Origin: a virus
IMG/VR virus record: IMGVR_UViG_3300036652_000269
Coordinates: 25,279-89,278 of that record
Strand: one strand, 5' to 3'
DNA: 64,000 bases
Shown: positions 42,319 through 49,977 of the stretch, piece by piece
Layout of the letters: the number at the start of each line of letters is the position of its first letter
How positions within the stretch are numbered: position 1 is the stretch's first letter
The notes under the pieces: model-generated
Databases searched by the model: none
Told to the model about the DNA's origin: nothing
What the model saw: only the letters and a program-made list of their open reading frames with translations
Program-made: the position numbers and the translations under genes

Positions 42319-42425
42319 TAGCTGAACACTTTTTCCGTGAATGAATAACCGTCGATGTCCAGGTACATCCCACCCGCATCGATGAAGTGGCTGGTGTTGT
42401 AGCGCAAGAAGTAGTTCGTTCCCAT
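42318..42425 (-). CDS. 35-residue protein, first gene after terminator
   Basis: ATG 42425 behind GAAAGGTGA, with stop TAA overlapping the next ATG (TAATG). The product M-G-T-N-Y-F-L-R-Y-N-T-S-H-F-I-D is Tyr/Phe-rich. It lies immediately after a strong terminator and probably belongs to the thyX transcript. No family. Confidence 0.6.
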   Translation of the reverse strand: MGTNYFLRYNTSHFIDAGGMYLDIDGYSFTEKVFS

Positions 42426-42440
42426 TAGGTCACCTTTCAT

Positions 42441-42484
42441 AGAAACAAAACAGCGGGGCCGAGTCCGAAGACCCGACCCCGCTG
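42441..42484 (-). terminator. Strong intrinsic terminator with UUCG tetraloop
   Basis: The minus-strand transcript folds into a 15-bp stem (42451-42465 with 42470-42484; a few G-U pairs) closed by a TTCG loop and followed by TTTTGTTTCT. This is the clearest rho-independent terminator in the window. It separates the JAMM/zinc-protein transcript from the thyX operon. Confidence 0.85.
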
Positions 42485-42550
42485 CCCGAAGGGACTACCA
42501 ACCAGGGACACACATGCGATGCCGATGGTAGGCAGGCGTTCCGCAGACCG

Positions 42551-42676
42551 TCAAGCGGTGCAGTCGTCACACACCCAGTTCATGCGCCCACGGTACATTT
42601 TGATCTGTGCACTTGACACCGGCACGTCATTCATGCACACCACACATTCGACGGTGTGGTCCTTGGTCTTCTTCAC
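42551..42676 (-). CDS. 41-residue zinc-ribbon protein
   Basis: GTG 42676 (AAGGAAGG upstream, 6 nt) gives 41 residues with C-V-V-C and C-D-D-C, a minimal zinc ribbon. The longer frame lacks a ribosome site. Overlaps the upstream stop. Function unknown. Confidence 0.6.
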   Translation of the reverse strand: MKKTKDHTVECVVCMNDVPVSSAQIKMYRGRMNWVCDDCTA

Positions 42677-42894
42677 CGCTGTCCTTCCTTGCGAGTGTGG
42701 ATGTGGATGCCGCAACGGTGTGTTCGGTGACTGCCTTGTAGGACACACAGGTCGGTGCAGAAGTCACAGAATCGAGTGCACACCGGCTTGTCACGATGAC
42801 AAAGCTGCCCGCAGTAGCAGTGCCCGATCATGCCGTCCTTGATACCGCAGTGTGGTCCACATTGGTCAGTCAGTCGCGTTAGTTCTGGTTTCAT
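42673..42894 (-). CDS. Small Cys-rich protein
   Basis: A 73-residue protein with ten Cys and several His (C-G-P-H-C, C-Y-C-G-Q-L-C, C-D-F-C, C-G-I-H-I-H). At least two zinc sites are likely. It is one of a run of small zinc-binding proteins at this end of the accessory block. Confidence 0.55.
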   Translation of the reverse strand: MKPELTRLTDQCGPHCGIKDGMIGHCYCGQLCHRDKPVCTRFCDFCTDLCVLQGSHRTHRCGIHIHTRKEGQR

Positions 42895-43057
42895 TCAGAT
42901 ACCCTTCGAAGTCCTTTGCTGTCTGGATGACAGTTTCACGTCCGGATGGTTTGGCACTTGCGGATAGACAAGCTAGACCGTGATGGATGACGGCTGCGAA
43001 CAGTGCCCAGACCCTGGTGGGGACCTCGACGGTGGGTCGGGCGGGTGATGGTGCCAT
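42866..43057 (-). CDS. Small hypothetical protein
   Basis: ATG 43057 (AGGAAGG upstream) gives 63 residues: a short Pro-rich start, a hydrophobic helix (V-W-A-L-F-A-A-V-I-H-H-G-L-A) and a charged tail. The longer frame upstream looks noncoding. Function unknown. Confidence 0.5.
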   Translation of the reverse strand: MAPSPARPTVEVPTRVWALFAAVIHHGLACLSASAKPSGRETVIQTAKDFEGYLNETRTNATD

Positions 43058-43148
43058 GGTGGTGCCTTCCTGACCTGCGTAGGACGCCCGTAGCGGGCTT
43101 GAAGGGGTTCCGGGCTTGTCAGGGGCTTGGGAACGGCCCCGGTGGCTT

Positions 43149-43550
43149 CTAGGACCGTCTGAGGGCTTCGGCCAGGCTGCCGATGACGCCCTTGTGGTTG
43201 AAGAAGATGATCGACCCAGGTATCTGAACGACAACTCCGATCAGCCCAGGCATCGTCGCACGGATGTCGTGCTTGGACGGCAGGGGCGAATGGAAGCTGC
43301 AATGGGTGTGGGCGTACCCGACGATGCGGGGTACTTCATCGACCCCGATGGTGTCGAGAAGGTCTTCCTTGGTGATCTGGTAGTGGTTCTGTGGATCAGG
43401 GTGACTGTTGTGCACCCGAACTATCTCTTCGATAAACCTACGCTGCCCGATGACCCGGCCCAGCATGACGCCACAGTGTTCCTGCTTGTCGTCCCGAACT
43501 AGGTCCATCAGGTGATTGATGTTGACGCGGATGTTGTGTAGCCCCGGCAC
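43149..43550 (-). CDS. Stand-alone JAMM/MPN metalloprotease
   Basis: A 133-residue protein that is almost entirely a JAMM domain. Glu24 lies in E-H-C-G-V-M-L-G. The metal motif is Y-A-H81-T-H83 followed by P91-S92-K-H-D95, which fits H-x-H-x7-P-S-x2-D. Zn-dependent JAMM enzymes remove ubiquitin-like modifiers or process tail proteins. In phages the domain is usually part of tail-tip hydrolases, but here it is alone among early accessory genes, with no tail gene nearby. Could counter a host conjugation system. A 12-bp terminator of the upstream gene lies at its 5' side. Confidence 0.85.
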   Translation of the reverse strand: MPGLHNIRVNINHLMDLVRDDKQEHCGVMLGRVIGQRRFIEEIVRVHNSHPDPQNHYQITKEDLLDTIGVDEVPRIVGYAHTHCSFHSPLPSKHDIRATMPGLIGVVVQIPGSIIFFNHKGVIGSLAEALRRS

Positions 43551-43567
43551 GACTTTCTCCTAGATAT

Positions 43568-43608
43568 GAAGAAAGGCACCGCCCCCGAAGAAGGTGGGGA
43601 CGATGCCT
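43568..43608 (-). terminator. Rho-independent terminator after histone-like gene
   Basis: A 13-bp stem (43574-43586 with 43596-43608, including G-U pairs) is followed by TTTCTTC on the minus strand, starting 17 nt after the stop of the gene at 43626. It separates that gene from the JAMM gene. Confidence 0.75.
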
Positions 43609-43625
43609 GACTTCAGTGCGGTTGG

Positions 43626-43967
43626 TTAGCGACCCGTGGCCCGACGTGCGGCGGTGGGGCGACGAGCAACCCGCGTGGCAGCCGCAGCCGGGGCCGGGGC
43701 AGCACGACGGGCGGCACCGGGACGACGGGCGACCCGACCGCCACCACCCAGGGCGGCAAGGGCACGCTGACCGGCAGGGGTGGAACGCTCCCGCTCCATC
43801 TGCGCCAGCTGACGACGGCCACCGGAACTGATGTTGCCGGAACGCGCGTCCGAGATCAGCGTGCGCCGGATGCGCTCGTTGCCGGTCGCACCGGAACCGG
43901 GGCGCGAACCCTGGCTGACGATGTTGGGGAGTTCCGCAGCAAGTGCGGTCGCAATGGCATTGGCCAT
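43626..43967 (-). CDS. Basic Ala/Arg-rich histone-like protein
   Basis: ATG 43967 (AAAGGATG upstream) gives 113 residues. The N-terminal half is a mixed helical region (A-T-A-L-A-A-E-L-P-N-I-V). The last 45 residues are Ala/Arg/Pro-rich with repeated R-R-P and R-R-A, like the C-terminal tails of histone H1-like and actinobacterial HupB proteins. Likely a nonspecific DNA-compaction protein. Has its own terminator, which suggests independent and strong expression. Confidence 0.65.
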   Translation of the reverse strand: MANAIATALAAELPNIVSQGSRPGSGATGNERIRRTLISDARSGNISSGGRRQLAQMERERSTPAGQRALAALGGGGRVARRPGAARRAAPAPAAAATRVARRPTAARRATGR

Positions 43968-44084
43968 TGGTAACACATCCTTTCGTGACATGGCACCGGG
44001 CCACCATCGCTGGTGTTCTCCCCAGGGCCGGGTTGGCAACCACCATCGTGTCATACCCGATACCAGACTGCCTACCAATCCCGG

Positions 44085-44966
44085 CTACGGGCGTGCCGTC
44101 AGTCGGTCCGACAACCCGAGCAGGCAGTTCATCACCGTGTAGTTGGCCAGTACCGATGTGATACCCGCTGGGTCACGGCTGGGCAGCACTTCGGTCAGCG
44201 ATATGCCACTGATGCCGATCTGTGCGCAGAGGTTCTGCACCCATGGCAGCACCTGTCGTGGGTTCAGTCCCATCGGTTCGGGGGCACCGGTACCGGGTGC
44301 ATAGGCCGGGTCGAACACATCGATGTCGATGGCCAGCCATGTCGATTGCTCGTGGCCGGTCAACTTGTCGTGAATGTCAGCCACCCAGTCAGTGACGTGG
44401 ATGGCATTGTGCCCAACGCTTGCATAGTGTTTCCACACCTTGGCTGTCGGTCCGAAACAGCGATGCCCGATCAGCCATGCTTCCGACACAGTGCCCACGT
44501 CCAGAGCGAACCGCATCCACGAACCGTGGTCGTAGTCTTCGTCGGTTTCCGGTTCCCAGATATCTGAATGAGCATCCAGGTGCACCACCCTGACCTGTTC
44601 ACCCGCCTGGCTTGCCAAGGCGTGCAGGCATGGGTAGGTGATGCTGTCGTCCCCACCCAGCACGATGGGCACGGCACCCAACGCGAGTGTTTCGTACACC
44701 CGGTCGAACACCTGATCGGTTGCCTTCTTGTGACTGGACCTGACATCGGTGTCGCCTAAGTCGCACACTTTCACTGTGACACTGCGTTTGGACGACGCAT
44801 CGTAAATCTCGTTGTGCGGCCAGTTCGCTGCTGATCGGATGGCCTGTGGTGCGTCACGCTGTCCACCGTGCCCCGTGCTGCCACCGTCATACGGCACACC
44901 CAACACCGCGACCTGATACCCGCGTGCCGTCGATACGTACGGGTATCCGTTGTAGGTCAGTTCCAT
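44085..44966 (-). CDS. Arginase/agmatinase-family hydrolase
   Basis: ATG 44966 (AGGAG 4 nt upstream) gives 293 residues, the normal size. Five of six dinuclear Mn ligands are intact: D131-A-H133-S-D135 and D214-I-D216-V-F-D-P. The first motif is G104-G-D-D107-S where G-G-D-H-S is standard, so His is replaced by Asp. The loop A-P-G-T-G-A-P-E-P and the G-V-P-Y-D start also match ureohydrolases. Substrate could be arginine, agmatine or a guanidino compound. A phage enzyme might feed polyamine synthesis or deplete arginine, and the substitution could change metal or substrate. Confidence 0.85.
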   Translation of the reverse strand: MELTYNGYPYVSTARGYQVAVLGVPYDGGSTGHGGQRDAPQAIRSAANWPHNEIYDASSKRSVTVKVCDLGDTDVRSSHKKATDQVFDRVYETLALGAVPIVLGGDDSITYPCLHALASQAGEQVRVVHLDAHSDIWEPETDEDYDHGSWMRFALDVGTVSEAWLIGHRCFGPTAKVWKHYASVGHNAIHVTDWVADIHDKLTGHEQSTWLAIDIDVFDPAYAPGTGAPEPMGLNPRQVLPWVQNLCAQIGISGISLTEVLPSRDPAGITSVLANYTVMNCLLGLSDRLTARP

Positions 44967-44987
44967 CTTTCTCCTAGACATAGACAA

Positions 44988-45019
44988 GGGCAGGGCCATG
45001 TCGCACCATGGCCCTGCCC
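44988..45019 (-). terminator. Perfect 13-bp hairpin after ParB-intein gene
   Basis: GGGCAGGGCCATG (44988-45000) pairs perfectly with CATGGCCCTGCCC (45007-45019) around a 6-nt loop, 15 nt after the stop of the ParB-like gene. It is followed by TTGTCTATG, a weak U-run, then the ribosome site of the arginase-family gene. Confidence 0.65.
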
Positions 45020-45033
45020 AGCTTGGGTGTCCG

Positions 45034-47583
45034 TCAGATAGTAGTTTTGCGTCCGCGTGCCTTTGCCTTCTCGGCCAGCTTTTCAAGTCGTGAGTTCACG
45101 ATCCACATCTTGGCACCGTGGAAGTCCCAGGCCCCATCATCGATCAGCTTGCGTGCCTGCTTGCCGATGTACAGCAGGATGCCGTCCGGTGTCAGCGTGT
45201 CGATGACCTTCTGCACCTGAGCGATGTAGTGGTCGATGCCACCGGTCACCGTGTCGGGGTCGATGGTCTGCATCTGCATAGCGATCATCGGCACGTGCTT
45301 GGGCAGGGTGGCCAAGACCTGCTTCTCCAACCACTCCATGTCGCCGTCGATCCAGGTGATGTTCGGGATCACCTTCAGCCCGGCTTCTTGGAAGTAGCGA
45401 CCGACCCACCGGGACCGCATCAGGTTCCACAGCGCATCGACCTTCATCATGAAAGTCTCTTGGCTGTAGTCCGGCGTCAGGATGTGCTTGATGCCGCTGT
45501 TGATGACCTTGGCCGTGTAGCGGTCGGGGTAGTAGTACCAGTTCTCGAAGTAGTCATCGAAGCAGTTTCCCGTGACGTAGACCTTGCCGTTACGGCGAGC
45601 CACGAATGTTCCGTAATCGGTAGTTGGGCACCACACCATGCCGTCGTAGTCAACTGTCGGTTCATTAGTCGCTGAGCTGAAGTTGCTGGTGCCATGCCAA
45701 CCACCTCCACCACGCTTATCGCGGAAGCCACCATGAAAGTCCAGCCCGTTTTGCCCGCTGACAGTCTTCCGCTTCAAGACTGTGGCTTGGTAGATCGGCG
45801 TATCGGTGTATGTGTACCCATTGATTGAAGTGTCTTGCTGGCGAACCCTAGTCGTAGTAGCTCGGCCAGCCATTGCACACAACGCAACGAACGCATCAGT
45901 TGCGGCTTTGTCTTTTTGGAAGAAGTGGTCGAACGTCTTGCTGCGCGTCCCATCTGCGTCAATCATTGTTTCAATCAGCAGGTCCCGCTGGTAGGGCGAC
46001 AACGAAGCCATGAACTCGTTGGTCATGGTCCTGCTAGGTGCGACCTGATGCAGTGCTTCAGCAATGGTTGACTTGATCCTGAATGATCGACAGTTGGTCC
46101 CGCTGTTTGATTCACTCCAAGCAGCGCCTACTAGCTTCAGCGATTGGCGGATACGTCGTTCGCCGTCCGTACCAAGTTTCTGGCTGATGGTCACATACTT
46201 GGTGCTTCCGCCGTCCCGCTTCCGCTCGTAAGTGGAGTAATGGCCTTCGGTGACAGCCCATCCGGCCAGTTCGACAAATGCGTCCGTGTAGACCGATGGG
46301 GAATCTTCTTGCATCGCGTCACCCATCAACAGCAAGATGTCTCGCTTTGTCAGGTAGTCTACAGTTTTGATGGATTGCACACCGGTAGCTGCGTGCCGCG
46401 TCAAGAACTTATGACCTGGCGTTACCAATGCATCAATGCCAGTGCCGGTAAGGTAGTGCATCTTTCCGGTATAGCGGAACCGATTGAACCGGCGAACCGG
46501 AGACCACTTCATCTGGTGGTCGTCAGGGTCCATGCACAGCACGATGTCATCGAGGGTCACCTCGCTACCGTGAAGCCAGCCCCGCTTCGACAAGATTTCG
46601 GTCTCATCGTCAACGCAGTAGAACGACATGATGACCTTCGACACGTCCTTCATGCCGGATGTCGAATCGATACCCCAGTTGTACAGCCACCACTGGTCGT
46701 CGTTGGGCCAGTCCTTGCACGCGCTTCCGGCCCACGAGTCGAGTTCGTCAGGTTCGCACGGCATGTCATCAGGGGTGCACAGCAGTTCGGGGATCAAGCG
46801 GGGGATACCCCAGTACCCAACGGTGTCAAAGTGACACTGGTCCGCAGGCTTCAGGGTCAGCATCCCTTGGAGTTCGCCAGGTGCACCCAGCAACTGGTCG
46901 GGTTCGGTCGGTGCCTTACCGTCCGCATCGTCGTCAACTGCCTTGCCACCACGGTGCACGACGGCAGGCATGTCGTCTTCGTCCAGCATGTCGTCGGTCT
47001 CTTCACCGAGTGGAGCACCGGCGAACGTCTTGGCCTTTCGTTCCCGGTCTTCCATCTGCTGCCTGATTTCCATCGCACGTTGTGCGTCAGACAGTGTGGT
47101 ATCGACTATCGACTGGACACTTTCCAGGATGCCGTCGAGTTCCAGGTTCGAGTAACCGGTACCCACCAGGTCGGGCAGGTCAGACAACAGGTCAGCCAGG
47201 ATTTCGTAATCATATGAGCCGTCTTCGGCTGTTTTATTGTCTGCGACGTTGATGCGGGTTGCCGCAACGTCGTCCACGTCCACGAACGAGACCATGATCT
47301 CGTCCCACTGTTCCTTGCGGGCAGCCAGCCAAGTGTGGTTACCTGCCAAGATTTCGTTCTTGCGGCCAGTCTTCGTCCCGACGTTGACGATGATGGCCCG
47401 GTACTGCCCGTTGCGTCGGAGCGACTCGGCTATCTTGTCGATGTTGCCGATCTTCGGGTTCTTGTGGAACCCGGTCAGTTCACCGATCTGAACCAGCTTC
47501 GTTTCTAGGATGATCTGACGCTTCGGCTCTGGCTTTTCGACAGCCTTCTTCATCGCCCGCTTCGTCGGCGTGGGTGTCGTCAT
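45034..47583 (-). CDS. ParB-like/DUF4417 protein interrupted by an intein
   Basis: 849 residues in precursor form. Residues 25-120 are a ParB-like nuclease domain (H-K-N-P-K-I-G-N-I-D-K-I-A-E-S-L and E-I-L-A-G-N-H-T-W-L-A-A-R). An acidic linker follows, then the first part of a DUF4417-type domain up to M-S-F-Y322. The intein spans C323-N673. The C-extein (674-849) starts C-F-D-D-Y-F-E-N-W-Y and continues DUF4417 (I-K-H-I-L-T-P-D-Y-S). Spliced, the protein would be 498 residues. Such proteins probably act in DNA metabolism or host DNA cutting; the intein lies inside the second domain at a likely conserved site. Confidence 0.85.
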   Translation of the reverse strand: MTTPTPTKRAMKKAVEKPEPKRQIILETKLVQIGELTGFHKNPKIGNIDKIAESLRRNGQYRAIIVNVGTKTGRKNEILAGNHTWLAARKEQWDEIMVSFVDVDDVAATRINVADNKTAEDGSYDYEILADLLSDLPDLVGTGYSNLELDGILESVQSIVDTTLSDAQRAMEIRQQMEDRERKAKTFAGAPLGEETDDMLDEDDMPAVVHRGGKAVDDDADGKAPTEPDQLLGAPGELQGMLTLKPADQCHFDTVGYWGIPRLIPELLCTPDDMPCEPDELDSWAGSACKDWPNDDQWWLYNWGIDSTSGMKDVSKVIMSFYCVDDETEILSKRGWLHGSEVTLDDIVLCMDPDDHQMKWSPVRRFNRFRYTGKMHYLTGTGIDALVTPGHKFLTRHAATGVQSIKTVDYLTKRDILLLMGDAMQEDSPSVYTDAFVELAGWAVTEGHYSTYERKRDGGSTKYVTISQKLGTDGERRIRQSLKLVGAAWSESNSGTNCRSFRIKSTIAEALHQVAPSRTMTNEFMASLSPYQRDLLIETMIDADGTRSKTFDHFFQKDKAATDAFVALCAMAGRATTTRVRQQDTSINGYTYTDTPIYQATVLKRKTVSGQNGLDFHGGFRDKRGGGGWHGTSNFSSATNEPTVDYDGMVWCPTTDYGTFVARRNGKVYVTGNCFDDYFENWYYYPDRYTAKVINSGIKHILTPDYSQETFMMKVDALWNLMRSRWVGRYFQEAGLKVIPNITWIDGDMEWLEKQVLATLPKHVPMIAMQMQTIDPDTVTGGIDHYIAQVQKVIDTLTPDGILLYIGKQARKLIDDGAWDFHGAKMWIVNSRLEKLAEKAKARGRKTTI
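45565..46617 (-). other. Intein in ParB/DUF4417 protein, with LAGLIDADG motifs
   Basis: Codons 323-673 (351 residues). It starts C-V-D-D-E-T-E-I-L, with a block-B T-P-G-H-K-F-L. Two LAGLIDADG-like helices lie about 100 residues apart (V-E-L-A-G-W-A-V-T-E-G and L-L-I-E-T-M-I-D-A-D-G). It ends K-V-Y-V-T-G-N673 followed by C674. The penultimate residue is Gly where His is usual, a variant known in active inteins. A full-size splicing element with a probably active homing endonuclease. Confidence 0.9.
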
Positions 47584-48155
47584 GGTCGGGTAATCCGCCT
47601 TAGTGGTCGTCGGACAGGTGTGGCCATCCTACGATGACCAGTGGTCTGTTGTTCGTCACGTTGATGAAGCTCTTCGACGTGCAACTTTCGATTCCACATC
47701 TGCAAGCCGTACTGCACGATGCACGCCGAGTCCATCAGGTCGGGGTCACTGTTTGACATGTCCCATGCCTTGGGCCAGTGCTGGTGGACGAAGCGTGCTA
47801 TCTCAGGTTTCTTGGCGGCACCGTTGCCGACGACCTGCTTCTTCCAGGTCGAACTGTTCACCATTTCCACCCGCTCGGCTCCTGCCACCCCAGCAGCTGC
47901 GATCAACGCACCGCTGACCTGGCCCAGCAACAGGGTGGATGCCTTGGACCCCCAGACGATGGGGGCTTCGATGAACACCCACGGATCGGAGTACGGCTCG
48001 ACCAGTGCCTTCACCCATTCGTGCACCAACACTAGTCGGCGCACCTTGTCGGTCGGCAGCTTGCGTGTCTCCATGTAGGACGAATCATGTTCTGACAAGA
48101 CCGTTGCCGCCAACTTCTTACTGGACGGGTCGATCCCCACGATGGTCGGTCGCAT
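47580..48155 (-). CDS. RuvC-like Holliday-junction resolvase
   Basis: A 191-residue protein with the RuvC layout of acidic residues: G-I-D9-P-S-S-K-K, F-I-E63-A-P and D139-L-M-D142-S-A. Also V-N-S-S-T-W-K-K and a small Ala/Gly helix (A-L-I-A-A-A-G). It should resolve four-way junctions before packaging. The basic C-terminal tail (R-R-P-L-R-R-I-T-R) extends beyond the fold. Its stop overlaps the ParB-like start by 4 nt. Confidence 0.85.
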   Translation of the reverse strand: MRPTIVGIDPSSKKLAATVLSEHDSSYMETRKLPTDKVRRLVLVHEWVKALVEPYSDPWVFIEAPIVWGSKASTLLLGQVSGALIAAAGVAGAERVEMVNSSTWKKQVVGNGAAKKPEIARFVHQHWPKAWDMSNSDPDLMDSACIVQYGLQMWNRKLHVEELHQRDEQQTTGHRRMATPVRRPLRRITRP

Positions 48156-48157
48156 GA

Positions 48158-48640
48158 TCAGGCACCTTCTATGTTGATGACAGTCATGCCAGGGAACAGT
48201 AACTGCACAGCCACCGACGAACCAGCGTCGACGCTCACTTCGTCTACCATGACTTCTATGCAGTCGGTGATGTCCACCATCACGTTGGTGTCTGTCGATC
48301 TGAGAACCACCCGCGACAGTCGTGGTTGGCCGGGTGTCCTAAGCATGACCACTTCGATAGGACCTGTGCCGACGACAGGTTCACCCGATGTCGAAGACAT
48401 CTTGAGGTACTGACGTTCGTGACAGCCAGCCTTCGGACACGCCCAGCGGAGGTCTTCCGGGTTGTACACCATGTAGGTGCCCGTGTGCTGGGGGCACATG
48501 GGCACCCTGGATGGCCGAGGTACCGAAACAGGTGCACTGACCGGGCGCAGCTTGGGTGCCAGTTCGGGTTCGGGCTGGGCGGGCTTGACGTACGGCTTCA
48601 GTCGTCGCCGGGTGGGTTGCTTATCCTCGCTGGTGGCCAC
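48158..48640 (-). CDS. Hypothetical protein with zinc-like Cys residues
   Basis: GTG 48640 (GAAGGGACAG upstream) gives 160 residues; upstream extension lacks signals. A Pro-rich N-terminus precedes M-C-P-Q-H and C-P-K-A-G-C-H, a likely zinc site. The C-terminal domain is beta-rich (G-P-I-E-V-V-M-L and V-A-V-Q-L-L-F-P-G-M). Function unknown; sits in the recombination block. Confidence 0.6.
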   Translation of the reverse strand: MATSEDKQPTRRRLKPYVKPAQPEPELAPKLRPVSAPVSVPRPSRVPMCPQHTGTYMVYNPEDLRWACPKAGCHERQYLKMSSTSGEPVVGTGPIEVVMLRTPGQPRLSRVVLRSTDTNVMVDITDCIEVMVDEVSVDAGSSVAVQLLFPGMTVINIEGA

Positions 48641-49100
48641 CGCTGTCCCTTCCGTAGATCGCCCGGTCGTGTTCCAACTGTGCATCCGACAACCGTCTGC
48701 TGCCCAGGTCCGCTGCCGACTTGGCCAGTTCACGGAACGTACGGAGTTCGCCAGTCCGGAACAGGTACAGCGGTTCGCCCTTGACGACCCGCTTTTCACG
48801 TTCCAGCTTCTGGATCAGCATTGTCATTTCGCTAGCCCGGCCATAGTACGCTTCGGCTATCTCGTAGAGAGTCATGGTCCCGGCTACGTGCGGTGGTGGC
48901 TTCCGCCCCATCAGCACGTCTGCCATGTCGAAAATCTCTTCTTCCATCTTGGGGATGGACGGCAGACCTTCGCCCAGGAGGAAGGCGCGGACCAGGTGCC
49001 GCTGGGGTCTAGGGGTCGGTGTGTCCCTGCCCACCACACGGCCTGTACGCCGTTCTACGGGCTTCAGATCGTGCCGGATGCGTCTTACCACTGGGTCCAC
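48621..49100 (-). CDS. Helical protein, unknown function
   Basis: A 159-residue basic and helical protein (GTG 49100). The central part M-T-L-Y-E-I-A-E-A-Y-Y-G-R-A-S-E-M-T-M-L-I-Q-K-L and the C-terminal D-L-G-S-R-R-L-S-D-A-Q suggest a small DNA-binding or adaptor protein. Overlaps the next gene by 20 nt. Located between the Cas4-like and RuvC-like genes. Confidence 0.55.
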   Translation of the reverse strand: MDPVVRRIRHDLKPVERRTGRVVGRDTPTPRPQRHLVRAFLLGEGLPSIPKMEEEIFDMADVLMGRKPPPHVAGTMTLYEIAEAYYGRASEMTMLIQKLEREKRVVKGEPLYLFRTGELRTFRELAKSAADLGSRRLSDAQLEHDRAIYGRDSGGHQRG

Positions 49101-49134
49101 CCTTCCGCAGCCGTACGGACGTCCTCAGCGGTCA

Positions 49135-49977
49135 TCAGTACGTCACCTTGCCATCGGCGGTTATCAGTTCCTTGCTTGGCCAGCTACCGGCCCGTGGGCA
49201 GGCACCGTGCTTCCCTGCAAACGAGCAGTGGGTCCATTCGATCCCGTTGCGCATCTGACAACCGGGCAGCATGGACGGCAGTGTCTTGGTGTCCACGGCA
49301 GTATTCAGTTCGACAAGTTCGGCACGGGCAGCGGCAATCTTCCGTGCGTCGGGCTCGACCACCCATTCGAGCATCCGCTGGGTGGTCTTGTCTTCGTACA
49401 GGAAGACGAACAGGTCGAACCCACTGGCCAGGAAGTATCTGTCCACCTGAGCCTCGTGCTTGGCGTTCGGGTCAGCACCTTCGTACTTGCTGAACTGGAA
49501 CGTGGATACGCCTTTCACTTCGACACCGAACGACTTGCCCCGCCACCGTTGCATCGGGTGGTCCATCGGCACTACACCGGCACCGTCTGCCGTACCCCGT
49601 GATCGCAGCTTGGGCCAAGACAGCACGTACTCAATCTCGTCGATGATCCCGGCTTCCAACATGGCAGCCTGCAACCGAAGATGCCGCCACTTGCCGTCTT
49701 GGAAGATGTTCGCCAGTTGAGGGTCGATGGCACCTTCGCCCACCACCCCCAAGAAGGACAGCACCTGGGCACGCAAGCAGGCACCGGCACCTGACGAACT
49801 GAAAGACGAGTGCCGGATGCGTGGTTTGCTTCGCAGCTGTTCGGCAATCTTGGCCACTGTTGCTTCGCTGTACCCGTCGTCGCCGTGCTGTAGCAACCAC
49901 ATATTCAGCCGTGGTGTGATGATCAGCCTGTCATCTTGAAAGGCTTTGATCAGTGGGCCCAGCTTCAAGCCGCTCAT
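49135..49977 (-). CDS. Cas4/RecB-family exonuclease
   Basis: ATG 49977 forms an ATGA overlap with the small upstream gene, giving 280 residues. Features of PD-(D/E)XK exonucleases: S-S-F-S-S-S-G-A-G-A-C-L-R, then F-Q-D-G-K-W-R-H-L-R with a downstream active-site E-V-K-G-V (Glu-x-Lys), and a final Cys cluster (C-Q-M...C-S-F...C-P) that would hold an Fe-S cluster. Such phage Cas4-like enzymes process DNA ends for recombination. Not linked to any CRISPR array. Confidence 0.85.
   Translation of the reverse strand: MSGLKLGPLIKAFQDDRLIITPRLNMWLLQHGDDGYSEATVAKIAEQLRSKPRIRHSSFSSSGAGACLRAQVLSFLGVVGEGAIDPQLANIFQDGKWRHLRLQAAMLEAGIIDEIEYVLSWPKLRSRGTADGAGVVPMDHPMQRWRGKSFGVEVKGVSTFQFSKYEGADPNAKHEAQVDRYFLASGFDLFVFLYEDKTTQRMLEWVVEPDARKIAAARAELVELNTAVDTKTLPSMLPGCQMRNGIEWTHCSFAGKHGACPRAGSWPSKELITADGKVTY

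Noticed and set aside
49135-49977. Cas4-like protein as part of a CRISPR system
   Set aside because: No repeats, Cas1 or Cas2 are present. Cas4-like exonucleases are common stand-alone recombination proteins in actinophages.
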